Shown: positions 1 to 8,034 of the stretch, in pieces
Layout of the letters: each line of letters opens with the position of its first letter
Numbering within the stretch: position 1 is the stretch's first letter
DNA from: Deltaproteobacteria bacterium
GTDB lineage: Bacteria; Lernaellota; Lernaellaia; JACKCT01
Reading direction: 5' to 3'
Assembly (NCBI GenBank): GCA_020845895.1
Contig: JADLEX010000007.1
Location: 1 to 64,000, forward strand
DNA length: 64,000 bases
Notes under the pieces: generated by a model
What the model was told of the DNA's origin: nothing
Seen by the model: the letters and a program-made list of their open reading frames with translations, nothing else
The model's database searches: none
Position numbers and translations under genes: made by a program

Positions 1-1216
1 ACCAGAACGGCAGCACCTCGCGATAGAACCGGAGCCGGTCTTCGCGCGAGCACCGGAACGCCACCGGCTGCTGCCGGTTTAGCTTGTGCAGAATCGTTCC
101 GAACAACGCGCCCGAATATTCCTCCCACACCTGCGCGCCGCGCCGCATGGACGTGAAATTGCCGACGATCAGCTCGTCGGGCCAGATCGTCACCTTTTTA
201 CGTTCCAGCACGTACTCCAGCCGCCGCGCCCGGTGGAGGGGGGTGGGCTCGGCGAAGCCGTTTCGTTTGTAGAACTCGGTTTTCAGGAAGGCGACTTCGA
301 AGCAGAAGTTGTATCCGTCGGCGCGGATCGCGTTCTGGATGTCGTACACGCGCGCGGGAAACTCGGCGTGGTGCCGCGCCGCGTCCAGATCGAGGCAATG
401 CGCGCGCACGCCGCCCGTCGCAAAGGTCTTCACCGCCTTGCGCACCGCGGCGACGGCCTGCTCGTTGGTGATGGAGAGCGCCGGGCACTCCAACCCGAGG
501 CGCCGAGCCTTGTCCACGTACATGTCGTGATACTTGAGCAGCTCGATCTCGTGGTGACCCACGGAGCGCACGAACTCGGCCGCGGCCCGCAGGTGGCGCG
601 GTCGGTCGTTGTGCCCGGGGACGATCACGGTCCGGAACCGGACGTGCGCGCCTTGCGACACCAGCCGCAGGGTGTTCTCGCGGATCAGCCGGTCGTGCTG
701 CCGGGTAAACTTGCGGTGGGCCGCGTCGTCGCCCACCACCTTCAGGTCGATCAGGAACAGATCGACGAAAGGCGCGACGCGCTCCACGTGGTCCCACGGC
801 ACGTGCAGCGACGTTTCGACCGTGACCGGAATCGCCATCGCGCGCATGCGCTCGAGCAGCGGAATCAGCGCGTCGGGCGATTGGAGCAGCGGCTCGCCGC
901 CGCTGAGCGTCACGCCGCCGCCGGTCTCGCCGTAGTAGTCCCTGTCGCGGCCAACCATCTCCGCGATGTCGTCGAGCGAGTATTCGGCGCTCGGCGTCGC
1001 ATCCGAATCGAAAGCGATCGCCTCGGGATTCTGGCACCACAGGCAGTGCAGCCCGCAACCGCGGAAAAAAATCGTGGTGCGGATGCCGGGGCCGTCGTGG
1101 ACGCACGTCCGCTGGATCTTCAGAATCCGCAGCCGCGCCGCGTCCGTCCGCTTTCGCTCATCGTTCGAGGGACGAGTTTCGTCCTCAATCCAGTTTTGGC
1201 GGATCGCGGTGACCAT
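1..1216 (-). CDS. Glycyl radical enzyme activase fused to a glycyl radical enzyme (3' end outside window)
   Basis: The reading frame is open from an ATG at 1216 (GGAGG six bases upstream) to the left edge, 405 codons. Residues about 30-285 are a radical SAM activase. They contain the cluster motif GCGLHCLWC (C-x3-C-x2-C) and then GGGVTLSGGEPLL. The short gap between these motifs leaves no room for the extra ferredoxin insert of many activases, so this part is of the pyruvate formate-lyase activase type. From about residue 288 the same frame becomes the N-terminus of a pyruvate formate-lyase-like enzyme, with ARRLEYVLERKK, then PDELIVGNFTSMRRGAQVWE. I read the frame codon by codon and found no stop between the parts. 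The catalytic Cys and glycyl loop lie beyond the edge, so the substrate cannot be named. The two proteins are normally separate genes; an assembly artefact joining them is possible but no frame change is needed. Confidence 0.85.
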   Translation of the reverse strand, partial: MVTAIRQNWIEDETRPSNDERKRTDAARLRILKIQRTCVHDGPGIRTTIFFRGCGLHCLWCQNPEAIAFDSDATPSAEYSLDDIAEMVGRDRDYYGETGGGVTLSGGEPLLQSPDALIPLLERMRAMAIPVTVETSLHVPWDHVERVAPFVDLFLIDLKVVGDDAAHRKFTRQHDRLIRENTLRLVSQGAHVRFRTVIVPGHNDRPRHLRAAAEFVRSVGHHEIELLKYHDMYVDKARRLGLECPALSITNEQAVAAVRKAVKTFATGGVRAHCLDLDAARHHAEFPARVYDIQNAIRADGYNFCFEVAFLKTEFYKRNGFAEPTPLHRARRLEYVLERKKVTIWPDELIVGNFTSMRRGAQVWEEYSGALFGTILHKLNRQQPVAFRCSREDRLRFYREVLPFW

Positions 1217-1677
1217 GCGGCCCTCCGTCGAGAATGTGCCTGCGTCAGGCGACGACGCGGCGCCCGGCCTTCGGCACGACCGGTCATTCCCATGTTAAAC
1301 GATACGGACGGACGCGTCAATCTCGTTATGAGCCGTGTGACAGCGGACTGTTTTTCGATGCCTCGTCGTGACCGATCGCGGAGAGTTCGTCGACGTCGAG
1401 TGCGCTCGCGGCGTCGCGATGTGCGTGCCGCAAGCAACCCACCCCGAGGATCGTCAAGAGGTAGCGCGCGGGCGACGTCGAGGGATAGCGTGCGGGCGTT
1501 GCGCCGATGCGCTTACCCGATAGCGAGGCGCGGGCCGTCTTCGTTATCCGAATCGAGCAAGTAAGTCCGCTGGCGGCGATTGCAGCGCTGTGTGACGTGG
1601 TGGGCCATGCCGGGAACGACGACGAGAGCGATGCGGGGCCTAGGGCGATCCTTGTCCGAAAGGGGTTCAAAGGGAGG

Positions 1678-1701
1678 AGATCGGTATTATGTCTCCGGAA
1701 C
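1678..1701 (+). repeat. Degenerate copy of the GATCGGTATTGTGTCC repeat
   Basis: The sequence reads AGATCGGTATTATGTCTCCG followed by GAAC. It matches the tandem pair at 1872-1932 with two substitutions. The same core recurs at 2582. The function is unknown. Confidence 0.7.
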
Positions 1702-1723
1702 CGCGGAACCGCGGCGATGGAAG

Positions 1724-1766
1724 AACCGGGGACATGCAGCGCGCCTCGCGATGCGTGTCCCCGGTT
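1724..1766. repeat. Inverted repeat with GGGGACA arms
   Basis: AACCGGGGACATGC at 1724-1737 pairs with GCGTGTCCCCGGTT at 1753-1766 (13 of 14 positions), leaving a 15-base loop. The GTCCCCGG core is also part of the neighbouring direct repeats, which suggests one repeat family. Confidence 0.65.
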
Positions 1767-1871
1767 TCTACGATGCGATCTCGACCAGTCCTTCACCGTC
1801 CGCGTTGCCCATTGCGTTGATGGCCCCCCGTTCTCTCCCCAGAGGGGGCGACTCAGACCGCTCCGGCAGCC

Positions 1872-1932
1872 GAGATCGGTATTGTGTCCCCGGAACTCCC
1901 TCCGAGATCGGTATTGTGTCCCCGGAACTCCC
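1872..1932 (+). repeat. Tandem pair of a 29-bp repeat
   Basis: Two identical 29-base units (1872-1900 and 1904-1932) begin GAGATCGGTATTGTGTCC and end CCGGAACTCCC. They are separated by TCC, giving a 32-base period. Degenerate copies lie at 1678 and 2582. Confidence 0.85.
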
Positions 1933-2100
1933 GTCGCTCGCCGCACGCGTCGCCACTCGCGATGCCGCGTGCCCGCCCCCCGAAAAGCGGCGACAATCTG
2001 GCGCGCGCGAGAGCGGGTTGTCAAGGTTGGAAGGGCGTGCGAGCGTGCGCGTCCGACATGCGTGGACGAATTTTCGGCGCGGCTCGGTGGTCGCAGCGCG

Positions 2101-2201
2101 CGACGTCATTCCGAGCGATTCGCCGAAGCGAAATCGAAGGCTGTGAAGCGGTCGCCGCCTGCGATGTCATTTCAAGCGATCCGCCGAAGCGAAAGCGAAG
2201 G
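2101..2201 (+). repeat. Pair of 40-bp imperfect direct repeats of a GTCATT...GAAGCG family
   Basis: Units at 2101-2140 and 2162-2201 match at 35 of 40 positions; both contain GTCATT, AGCGAT and CGCCGAAGCGAAA. The second runs on into GAGAAATCC. About 50 bases later an oppositely oriented GGGATTCC...GGTCGGAA segment follows, giving a fold-back layout like that at 8985-9087. Confidence 0.7.
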
Positions 2202-2581
2202 CGGAGAATCGAGAAATCCATTATGCCGATCGCGATCTGTGGGATTCCCCCGTTGCGCTCCGGTCGGAACCACAGCCGAATCGATCCGCCCAAACTGCCC
2301 ACTACCCGCCCGCACGCCCTCTTGACAGCCCGACCCCAAATCGAGCATCTTCATTAAACTGAAGAACCGAACCGGCGATGTCACCAGCACGAGGTGTCCG
2401 GCGAAATGAACGGCACGCGAGCATTCAAAACAGACCGGCAGAGACAACCCGGATTGCCGTCATGCCTTTTGCCGATTGGAAGCGAACGTCGTGGCGTAGC
2501 TCCCGCGAAAGTCAGCTCTTGTCTGTTGCCAGCGGAGGTTTCCTACCGCGAGGGAAGGAGACTCGAACGAGAGGGGCGTTA

Positions 2582-2596
2582 AGATCGGTATTGTGT
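2582..2596 (+). repeat. Partial copy of the GATCGGTATTGTGT repeat
   Basis: AGATCGGTATTGTGT matches the first 15 bases of the core of the tandem units at 1872. It lies directly before a hairpin upstream of the A+T-rich gene. Confidence 0.6.
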
Positions 2597-2600
2597 TACA

Positions 2601-2623
2601 GAAAATCCATCGGATGGATTTTC
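2601..2623. repeat. Perfect 10-bp inverted repeat with 3-base loop
   Basis: GAAAATCCAT (2601-2610) and ATGGATTTTC (2614-2623) are exact complements separated by CGG. The hairpin sits about 40 bases upstream of the start codon at 2664 and could be an operator or an attenuator. No role can be shown from sequence alone. Confidence 0.6.
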
Positions 2624-2663
2624 GAAATGGCGCAATGTGCCTCTGAATTACTAAGGAGTCAAC

Positions 2664-3069
2664 ATGAGGCCGAAACAAGTAGTAGAAATTCTTGAAACGG
2701 TAATTGCGACGATCGGGGAATCCGAGAAATTTTTCGAGTACTTTGCTCGTGGAATGCACGCGCCAGAGGAAAAAGAATCAAGCGCACTAATTGCGGCAGG
2801 TCTAGATTTTGCCCAAAAATGTGAACGTTTAAAGGACATAGAAGCCGTCGAGCCGGTGCTTCGTAGTTTTGGATTGGATTTGTTGATACACTCCGATCAA
2901 TTAAACCGGGAAATCGGTTCGCTGTATTTTAAAGGAAATAGACCAACAGGTGACGGCCCGCTATTCGCCTGCTATTGGGCATGGGGGACAATGAAGCGTT
3001 CACTTTCATCTTGGAAACATCTAATTATTCCAAGTCATTCTAAACATGAAGAGAAATATGAATTTTTTA
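2664..3069 (+). pseudogene. 5' part of an A+T-rich hypothetical gene interrupted by a transposon
   Basis: This is the N-terminal 135 codons (plus one base) of a gene of unknown function. It starts at an ATG with AAGGAG correctly spaced upstream. Its composition is clearly richer in A+T than the flanking chromosome, which suggests acquisition from elsewhere. The predicted chain is mostly helical and soluble, with no motif I recognise. The frame does not stop at the insertion. It runs through the left inverted repeat to 3299, adding about 75 foreign residues that are antisense to the antitoxin gene. Joining base 3069 directly to 8085 continues the frame exactly to the stop at 8677, giving a 332-residue protein. 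I infer that the intact gene was cut by the transposon. Confidence 0.8.
3062..3069. repeat. Left copy of 8-bp target-site duplication (ATTTTTTA)
   Basis: ATTTTTTA immediately precedes the left inverted repeat and recurs exactly at 8077-8084 after the right one. An 8-bp duplication is the length expected for the IS1595 family. Confidence 0.9.
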
Positions 3070-3092
3070 GGCGATTATGCACTTGGCAAACC
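3070..3092 (+). repeat. Left terminal inverted repeat of the transposon
   Basis: It begins GGCGATTATGCACTTG and ends CAAACC. It matches the reverse complement of 8054-8076 except at its 17th base (G here, A at the right end). Confidence 0.92.
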
Positions 3093-3134
3093 AAGGCCGA
3101 AAACGCGCACGCGGCTCGGTCGCCCGATCTTATC

Positions 3135-3293
3135 TTAGCGCGCCCGCTTCGACTTGCGCTTGCGGCTCGTAGAAGCCCTGCGCGCCTTTGTTTCACGCTC
3201 CGGCCCAACGCCCATCGCTCGGCGCATCAGCGCGTCGAACTCGCCGGGGCCGATCTTAAGGGCGTCACCCTTCTCGGTTTTCTCGGTCTTCAT
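3135..3293 (-). CDS. Small putative antitoxin downstream of a RelE-type toxin
   Basis: This 52-residue protein starts at an ATG that overlaps the toxin stop codon as ATGA, so translation is probably coupled. Its central segment, IGPGEFDALMRRAMGVG, looks like a short amphipathic toxin-wrapping region. The C-terminal third is extremely rich in Lys and Arg (KARRAS...KRKSKRAR). There is no recognisable DNA-binding fold. The role is inferred from order (toxin first, then a small charged protein), overlap and size. It is the last gene of the transposon operon, ending about 40 bases inside the left inverted repeat. It may instead be only a remnant of a longer antitoxin. Confidence 0.65.
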   Translation of the reverse strand: MKTEKTEKGDALKIGPGEFDALMRRAMGVGPERETKARRASTSRKRKSKRAR

Positions 3294-3565
3294 CGGTAGG
3301 CGTCCTTCCTGTTGTCGATGTCCAAGATGACGACCTCCGGAGGGTTGTCGCGGACCTCGTAGATGATCCGATAGTCACCTTGGCGCACGCGGCGCGCTCT
3401 GCCCTCTGCGAACTTCTTGCCTTTGAGTTTTCTGTTCCCCGGCGGGAACGGATTTTTTGCGAGCGCGCGTGCCCTCCTTGATATCTGAGCCCTCATTTTT
3501 CCGGGCTCCATCTTATCCAAAAATGCCTTCGCGGATGGACCGAAGGAAAACCCACAAACCGGCAT
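3290..3565 (-). CDS. RelE/ParE-superfamily toxin
   Basis: This 91-residue protein has the compact RelE-like fold pattern: an N-terminal strand, two helices (SAKAFLDKM...QISRRARALAKNP), then the strand block KLKG...RARRVRQGDYRIIYEV and a final VVILDIDNRKDAY. Members of this family are mostly ribosome-dependent mRNA endonucleases, while the ParE branch poisons gyrase; the sequence alone does not decide. It begins 4 bases after the specificity subunit stop and overlaps the antitoxin start by ATGA. Linkage to a restriction module on a transposon suggests a role in stabilising the element. Confidence 0.85.
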   Translation of the reverse strand: MPVCGFSFGPSAKAFLDKMEPGKMRAQISRRARALAKNPFPPGNRKLKGKKFAEGRARRVRQGDYRIIYEVRDNPPEVVILDIDNRKDAYR

Positions 3566-3569
3566 TTTT

Positions 3570-5105
3570 CTACGACAACCACTGTTTCATGCTCTCTTCA
3601 AGGGCCGGTCCGCGTAATGTCGAATCGGGATCAGCCTCCGCTTCGACGATCCGCAAATCGGCAAGGGCACCGTCGATGTCATCCTCGGAGCCGTCACCTA
3701 TTGCGTTTGCGATGATCGCTTCCATGTAAACGGTAGCGGCGTTTTCGAGATCGTCAGCGATGGCGCGCAATGCGACGGCGCGCTCGGATTTATCCGCGAT
3801 AGCATCCTCGTTTTCTCTTGTGAGCCGTACAACGGGAATTCCGCAAACGTCAGATGGTTCAATATGCGGGATGGACGTTCCGTAACTTGCACGCAAAACC
3901 AGCGGTCGGCCTAAATCCGGGTGCCCCAAGACTGTGAAAAGATAGCCAGGGCGAATTTTCGAGACGTCAGGGATAATGCGGATCAAGTCATCAGAAAAAA
4001 ACGGTGCTTCGTGTGCCTTGGTTGTTAAAACGACACTCCCATTAAGACCATAAATTTGTCCAGACCGGGCCATAACTATCCATCCGGCCTTTACGAAAAA
4101 ACCAGAGACATGAGGACTATTTTTTAGATCGACGCGTTTCTTTACCGGCGGATTTACGGAGAACAGTTCGTTGGCACTAAAATACGCAGTCTCGCCGTCC
4201 TTCGGTGTGCGACTTAGGCGCAAGGGCATCCAAATGCGATCTGTCACGGATTCAAGCGTCTGCGTCTTCAAACCGGCCCTTTCCACTGCCGAGAGAATGG
4301 CAGCGGCCAATGGATTGTAGGAATACGCATCTAATCGACGAGAACCGTGGAAAAGATCACGCCCACGTGCCGGGAAGCCGCTTTCTACAGCCGTAGGATT
4401 GACAGCACCGATCTTATCCGCGTACTGCATTTCCGAATCTAGCAATAGATCGTGTGCCTCATTGCGCAAGGCAAAACAACGACTTACAGCTGCGTTCAAC
4501 ATGTCCCGAACCGTAGATCCAACGGTAATTACAGGAACGTCTTGCAGGTGTTCCACCTCAAGGTGCTTAATCACGTTTCCGTACTTCGTAGATCGCATCA
4601 TTCGACGTGCGAAGTTCGTCCGTAAATAGGCGTACAAATAGCCACAATTTTCGTCTTGCATAGCCACGACACGAAGAAGGTCATGCGAAATAACAATTTC
4701 GTCAAGCGGGCGATACGACATGATCGCATCGCCGACGCTGCCTGAACAGGTTACGAGAATCCACCCGCGTTCAACAAACCGACTAGCCGCGTTCGGCGTG
4801 TGGTCTAAAGCGAGCCATTTCCTAGGGCGCGGTCGAATATCGAAAACCTGCGTCGCTGCAAGGAACGGTTGTCCGTGTTTTTGTGAGACCTGAATTCCTT
4901 TAAGGCGGTCCGGCTGCCAAACCCTTGCAAGCTGGCCTAGCGGCACGCTCCCGATGCGTTCAATTCGACTGCGAAGTGAATACCCTTCCGACAAGTAGTT
5001 TTCGGCCTCAAGCCGCCGACTTCCCCTCAAGATCGAAGACAATGGAATGATGGAAATTTCCGCCTTTGGCGGGACCGTCAACAGTCTTTCGGCGCGCTCG
5101 GTCAT
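3570..5105 (-). CDS. Restriction-modification DNA specificity subunit (HsdS-like)
   Basis: This 511-residue protein has two target-recognition halves. Each carries the typical 'GWI(L/V)...SG' strand: first GWILVTCSGSVGDAIMS with ISHDLLRVV, later GWIVMARSGQIYGLNGS with FSDDLIRII. Each half closes with a conserved-turn segment (YGNVIKHLEVEHLQDVPV; YGTSIPHIEPSDVCGIPVV). The two domains should each read one half of a split recognition site and dock onto the methyltransferase partner. I chose the ATG at 5105, which overlaps the partner's stop as ATGA and has AGGA immediately upstream, over an earlier in-frame start at 5123. The length is somewhat above the usual 400-450 residues of type I S subunits. 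The target sequence cannot be predicted. Confidence 0.88.
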   Translation of the reverse strand: MTERAERLLTVPPKAEISIIPLSSILRGSRRLEAENYLSEGYSLRSRIERIGSVPLGQLARVWQPDRLKGIQVSQKHGQPFLAATQVFDIRPRPRKWLALDHTPNAASRFVERGWILVTCSGSVGDAIMSYRPLDEIVISHDLLRVVAMQDENCGYLYAYLRTNFARRMMRSTKYGNVIKHLEVEHLQDVPVITVGSTVRDMLNAAVSRCFALRNEAHDLLLDSEMQYADKIGAVNPTAVESGFPARGRDLFHGSRRLDAYSYNPLAAAILSAVERAGLKTQTLESVTDRIWMPLRLSRTPKDGETAYFSANELFSVNPPVKKRVDLKNSPHVSGFFVKAGWIVMARSGQIYGLNGSVVLTTKAHEAPFFSDDLIRIIPDVSKIRPGYLFTVLGHPDLGRPLVLRASYGTSIPHIEPSDVCGIPVVRLTRENEDAIADKSERAVALRAIADDLENAATVYMEAIIANAIGDGSEDDIDGALADLRIVEAEADPDSTLRGPALEESMKQWLS

Positions 5106-7072
5106 TCCTGCCCCGCCAGCCAAGAGCGAAATGCGTTTGCAATCTCGCGTGTGTTATCGTCTTCTACCTTGTTCATAGTTTTCTGGCGACGATAAACCGG
5201 ATGCCCGTTGCCGTGTTCCTTGATTAATTCATCCTCCTCTCGAACGATTTCATTCCCATCCGCATCACGAACATAGGTTGTATTTCCGCGCTTGTCATGA
5301 CCTACGTGATTCGCGAGCGACATGAAGACGCTATAGTCGTTCTTTTCCCCTGTTGCGCGTTCCAATGCAATCTCGTCAAAGCGCTTTCGCTGGAGAACAA
5401 GGACGCTCGTTTGCGTCGAATTTCTCGGCTGAAACGTGTCAGGATGAAGGTCGATACTTGCAAGAACTCGCGTATTTGTCAGTATCCATTCACGCACATA
5501 TCCAAGACCCGGAGCCCCTAGAATGCCGTCCGGCAAAACAATGGCGACACGCCCAGTCCCCGGCTTGAGAAAACTCACGCAACGCTCTATCGCCAAGATC
5601 TCCGGTGGTAGCGCTCTTTGGAGCGCAACGGGATTGCGCGGAGAGAATGTGTCAGCGTTATCGTCGTAATCATAAACCTTCGCTATTTCGTACTGTTCAA
5701 GTATCGCCGGGTCGTCTATACGAATTTTGGACCCAAATGGAGGATTGGTGAAAATCAAATCGACTCGCCCCAGAAGATTTCGGCTCCTAAGCTTCTCTTC
5801 CCAGAGAACTGGATTGCCAAGAGAGTTGGCTTGGTACAGCCCCCCCTCTCCGTCATTGTTCATTACCATATTCATCTTTGTTGCGCGTACTAGATTCGGA
5901 TTGAAGTCAAGTCCTACTATTTTCGCATCGCAGTATTCTTTGATGCGTCTAAGTAGTTCCGTTTGCTCCCTTTCTGTTGGGTGTTCCTTGTCACGCCATT
6001 TGCGTGCTTCGGTCACGCGAATTTTTTGAATAACGTGGTTCAGTGCAATAGTGAGAAAGCCGCCTGTCCCGCAAAATGGGTCGAGGATTAAATCGCGCGG
6101 GTCTGGGTCGAGCATTTCGACGGCCATGCGACAGATGTTTCGGGGTGTAAAAAATTCGCCGCGATCCCCGCGCAAATTCGATCCGACGATTTCCTCGTAA
6201 GCTTTCCCCTTTACGTCAATATTCGTATCCAGAAGAAAATACGATTGAAGTTGCGATACGATGTATGCCAAGACGAGCGGAGCCAATTCTATAACTTCAT
6301 TTGGTTTAAAAATCGTACTGTACTTTTCGCGTACGATCGCGAAAATCCCATCGAGCCGTTTTTTTACTTTGAGTTGCCCATTTAAGTTCTGGCGCTCTTG
6401 TGATGTCGCGTAAAACTCAATCTGCTCTGATCGCTCGTCCATGATCTTGCAGAATATAATTTTCAGAAGCTCCCAGAACGCCTCTGGCTTCTGTAGCCCC
6501 TGATTACCGGCGATGTAGTTGTGGCAACGCCGAAACGCAAAAAGAAGGGCGTCACTATTCGCCGGGGAAAGAGATGCCAGCGACGGACGCTCTACGTCAT
6601 CAATGGATCTCCCCTTGGCCGGAATATCGTCAATTGGAGCAAACTCAAACCCTTTGCCGTTTGACACCTTTCGGAAACATTCCCGATTCCCACCATGACC
6701 GTTGGTCCACATCCCGAATTCTGCATTAAGCGACGCCGCAAGATAGCTTTTCAGCTGCTCCACGCCGTCCTCTTTGTCGTTCGGTGAGACGGTTGCGGCC
6801 TTGCATTCTATAAGCGCCCAAGCAGTCTCTTGGCGGTGTGCAGAGCCTTCTGGAAAAACTGCCAAATCAACGCGTTTATTTTTCGACCCTATTTTGATCG
6901 GGAATTCTACCGCGATTTCCTCGCGCAAATACTTGTATTCTCTGACAAGAGACTTTTCGATCTCTTGGCGGACGTACTCCTCCGGTGTTTCCTTGCGAAA
7001 TTTCCGGTCAATAAAGTCAACGACCTTTCCATGTGGAACGATGACCGCTGTGATGGCGGGCGCAGATCCCAT
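5102..7072 (-). CDS. Fused HsdR-N-type nuclease and N6-adenine DNA methyltransferase
   Basis: This is a 656-residue two-domain protein. Residues about 15-150 match the N-terminal nuclease domain of type I R subunits, with a D/E-x-K site visible as VDLAVF (D69) and LIECKA (E89, K91). From about 200 to the end it is an HsdM-like gamma-class N6-adenine methyltransferase. Motifs are FFTPR near 308, the SAM-binding loop DPFCGTGGF near 331, and the catalytic NPPF at about 443-446. No helicase/translocase gene is present. With the adjacent S subunit this resembles type IIB (BcgI-like) enzymes, in which one chain cuts and methylates. I chose the ATG at 7072 because it overlaps the transposase stop as TAATG and places the nuclease domain at the N-terminus; an in-frame ATG at 7102 adds ten residues. 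Whether it cleaves DNA is inferred. Confidence 0.88.
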   Translation of the reverse strand: MGSAPAITAVIVPHGKVVDFIDRKFRKETPEEYVRQEIEKSLVREYKYLREEIAVEFPIKIGSKNKRVDLAVFPEGSAHRQETAWALIECKAATVSPNDKEDGVEQLKSYLAASLNAEFGMWTNGHGGNRECFRKVSNGKGFEFAPIDDIPAKGRSIDDVERPSLASLSPANSDALLFAFRRCHNYIAGNQGLQKPEAFWELLKIIFCKIMDERSEQIEFYATSQERQNLNGQLKVKKRLDGIFAIVREKYSTIFKPNEVIELAPLVLAYIVSQLQSYFLLDTNIDVKGKAYEEIVGSNLRGDRGEFFTPRNICRMAVEMLDPDPRDLILDPFCGTGGFLTIALNHVIQKIRVTEARKWRDKEHPTEREQTELLRRIKEYCDAKIVGLDFNPNLVRATKMNMVMNNDGEGGLYQANSLGNPVLWEEKLRSRNLLGRVDLIFTNPPFGSKIRIDDPAILEQYEIAKVYDYDDNADTFSPRNPVALQRALPPEILAIERCVSFLKPGTGRVAIVLPDGILGAPGLGYVREWILTNTRVLASIDLHPDTFQPRNSTQTSVLVLQRKRFDEIALERATGEKNDYSVFMSLANHVGHDKRGNTTYVRDADGNEIVREEDELIKEHGNGHPVYRRQKTMNKVEDDNTREIANAFRSWLAGQE

Positions 7073-8034
7073 TATTTGCTCCCGACTTTCGGCGCGCGCC
7101 ACATGAGGCGCTTGCCTTCCGATTTTTGAATCCCGATCACCGTCCGCTGTCCGTCGCTCATCTTGCGGGTGTTGTATTTGTGGTCGATCTCCGCAAGGTA
7201 GAGCGAAAGGTGCTGTCGGGAGACGTGGTGGTGCGTCCCGTCCAAGCTCCGCTTCGTGTTCCCGAAAAACCCTTCAACGGTGTTCGTCGTCGCGTGGCGT
7301 CCGGTCTCTGGGTCGCGGCGCGAATACTCTTCGGCTGAATGGTTCACGGTGTCGTGGGACGCGAAGCGCCAAGCAGACGCGAGGTAGGCCGCAGATTCGT
7401 CGGTGTTCAGGTTCGCCGTTGTCGCGACGTGCGAGCGGAGAATCCTGTCCAGCACAGTGCCGGTCACTTTCGGAACGACTTGGGAGCGCACGCGACCTCC
7501 ACGCTCGACAAGCGAAACGACGGCGGTCTTGTTCCCGGTGTAGCGTCGCCCCTTGCCGCGAACCTTTCCGCCGATATAGGTCTCGTCGGCCTCGACCGTG
7601 GCGGATAGCTTATCGACAGGCTCGGCGTCTTTCAAGGCGTAGCGGACCCGGTGGCACAAAAAAAGCGCGGTTCTGTAGGAACCCAACTCCAACTGTCGCT
7701 GAAGCTGGAGCGCCGCGACCTGCGTCTTGCTCGCGCACATCATGTAAAACGCGATGAGCCACTTGTTCAGCGGGATATGGGAGTCTTCCATGACGGTCCC
7801 AACCGTGACCGTGAATTGCTGGCCGCATTCGACGCATTTGCGCAGTCCGGCGCGGACCTTTTTTTTGGGATTGGCTTCGATGTCGTAGATCCGCTTTCTG
7901 TCGTCGTTGCCGCAATGCGGGCAAACCGGGCCGTTCGGCCAGCGGATTTTCTCGAAGTAATCCCGTGCGGCTTCCTCGGTCGAAAACCGCGCCATGATCG
8001 ACATGAGGGTGAGTTCTTCGTTCTTCATCCTCAT
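7072..8034 (-). CDS. IS1595-family (ISXO2-like) transposase
   Basis: This is a 320-residue transposase. The N-terminus has the family zinc ribbon, with C38-x2-C41 (VCPHC) and C67-x2-C70 (KCVEC). It is followed by a helix-rich region and the catalytic core: D150 in EADETYIGG, D212 in NTDESAAY, and E254 in NTVEGFFGNTKR, then HHVS and YN near the end as in ISXO2 proteins. It looks intact and of normal length. The start at 8034 is the longest form, but the likely promoter overlaps it, so initiation at 8028 or 8004 is also possible. It is first in the cargo operon and its stop overlaps the methyltransferase start. Confidence 0.93.
   Translation of the reverse strand: MRMKNEELTLMSIMARFSTEEAARDYFEKIRWPNGPVCPHCGNDDRKRIYDIEANPKKKVRAGLRKCVECGQQFTVTVGTVMEDSHIPLNKWLIAFYMMCASKTQVAALQLQRQLELGSYRTALFLCHRVRYALKDAEPVDKLSATVEADETYIGGKVRGKGRRYTGNKTAVVSLVERGGRVRSQVVPKVTGTVLDRILRSHVATTANLNTDESAAYLASAWRFASHDTVNHSAEEYSRRDPETGRHATTNTVEGFFGNTKRSLDGTHHHVSRQHLSLYLAEIDHKYNTRKMSDGQRTVIGIQKSEGKRLMWRAPKVGSK

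Larger units (their letters stand above)
1217..2663. other. Long intergenic stretch with dispersed repeats, no supported gene
   Basis: These 1.4 kb lie between the fused radical enzyme and the A+T-rich hypothetical gene. Open frames occur on both strands but are Arg/Ser/Pro-rich shadows without domain-like sequence, and they cross repeat units. The stretch holds copies of a GATCGGTATTGTGTCC repeat, a GGGGACA inverted repeat, a pair of 40-bp direct repeats, and a short hairpin near its right end. Most of it looks like decayed repetitive DNA. Confidence 0.6.

Noticed and set aside
86-1564. Long plus-strand frame over the radical SAM gene
   Set aside because: It is a reverse-strand shadow. The minus frame carries clear family motifs and a ribosome site; this frame is low-complexity Arg/Val/His sequence.
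1326-2447. Several overlapping frames on both strands in the repeat-rich stretch
   Set aside because: They are built from repeat units and Arg/Ser-rich translation, with no domain-like sequence and no consistent ribosome site.
7072-7102. Upstream ATG at 7102 as start of the methyltransferase
   Set aside because: It adds ten residues that overlap the transposase out of phase; the ATG at 7072 overlaps the transposase stop as TAATG and fits coupled translation.
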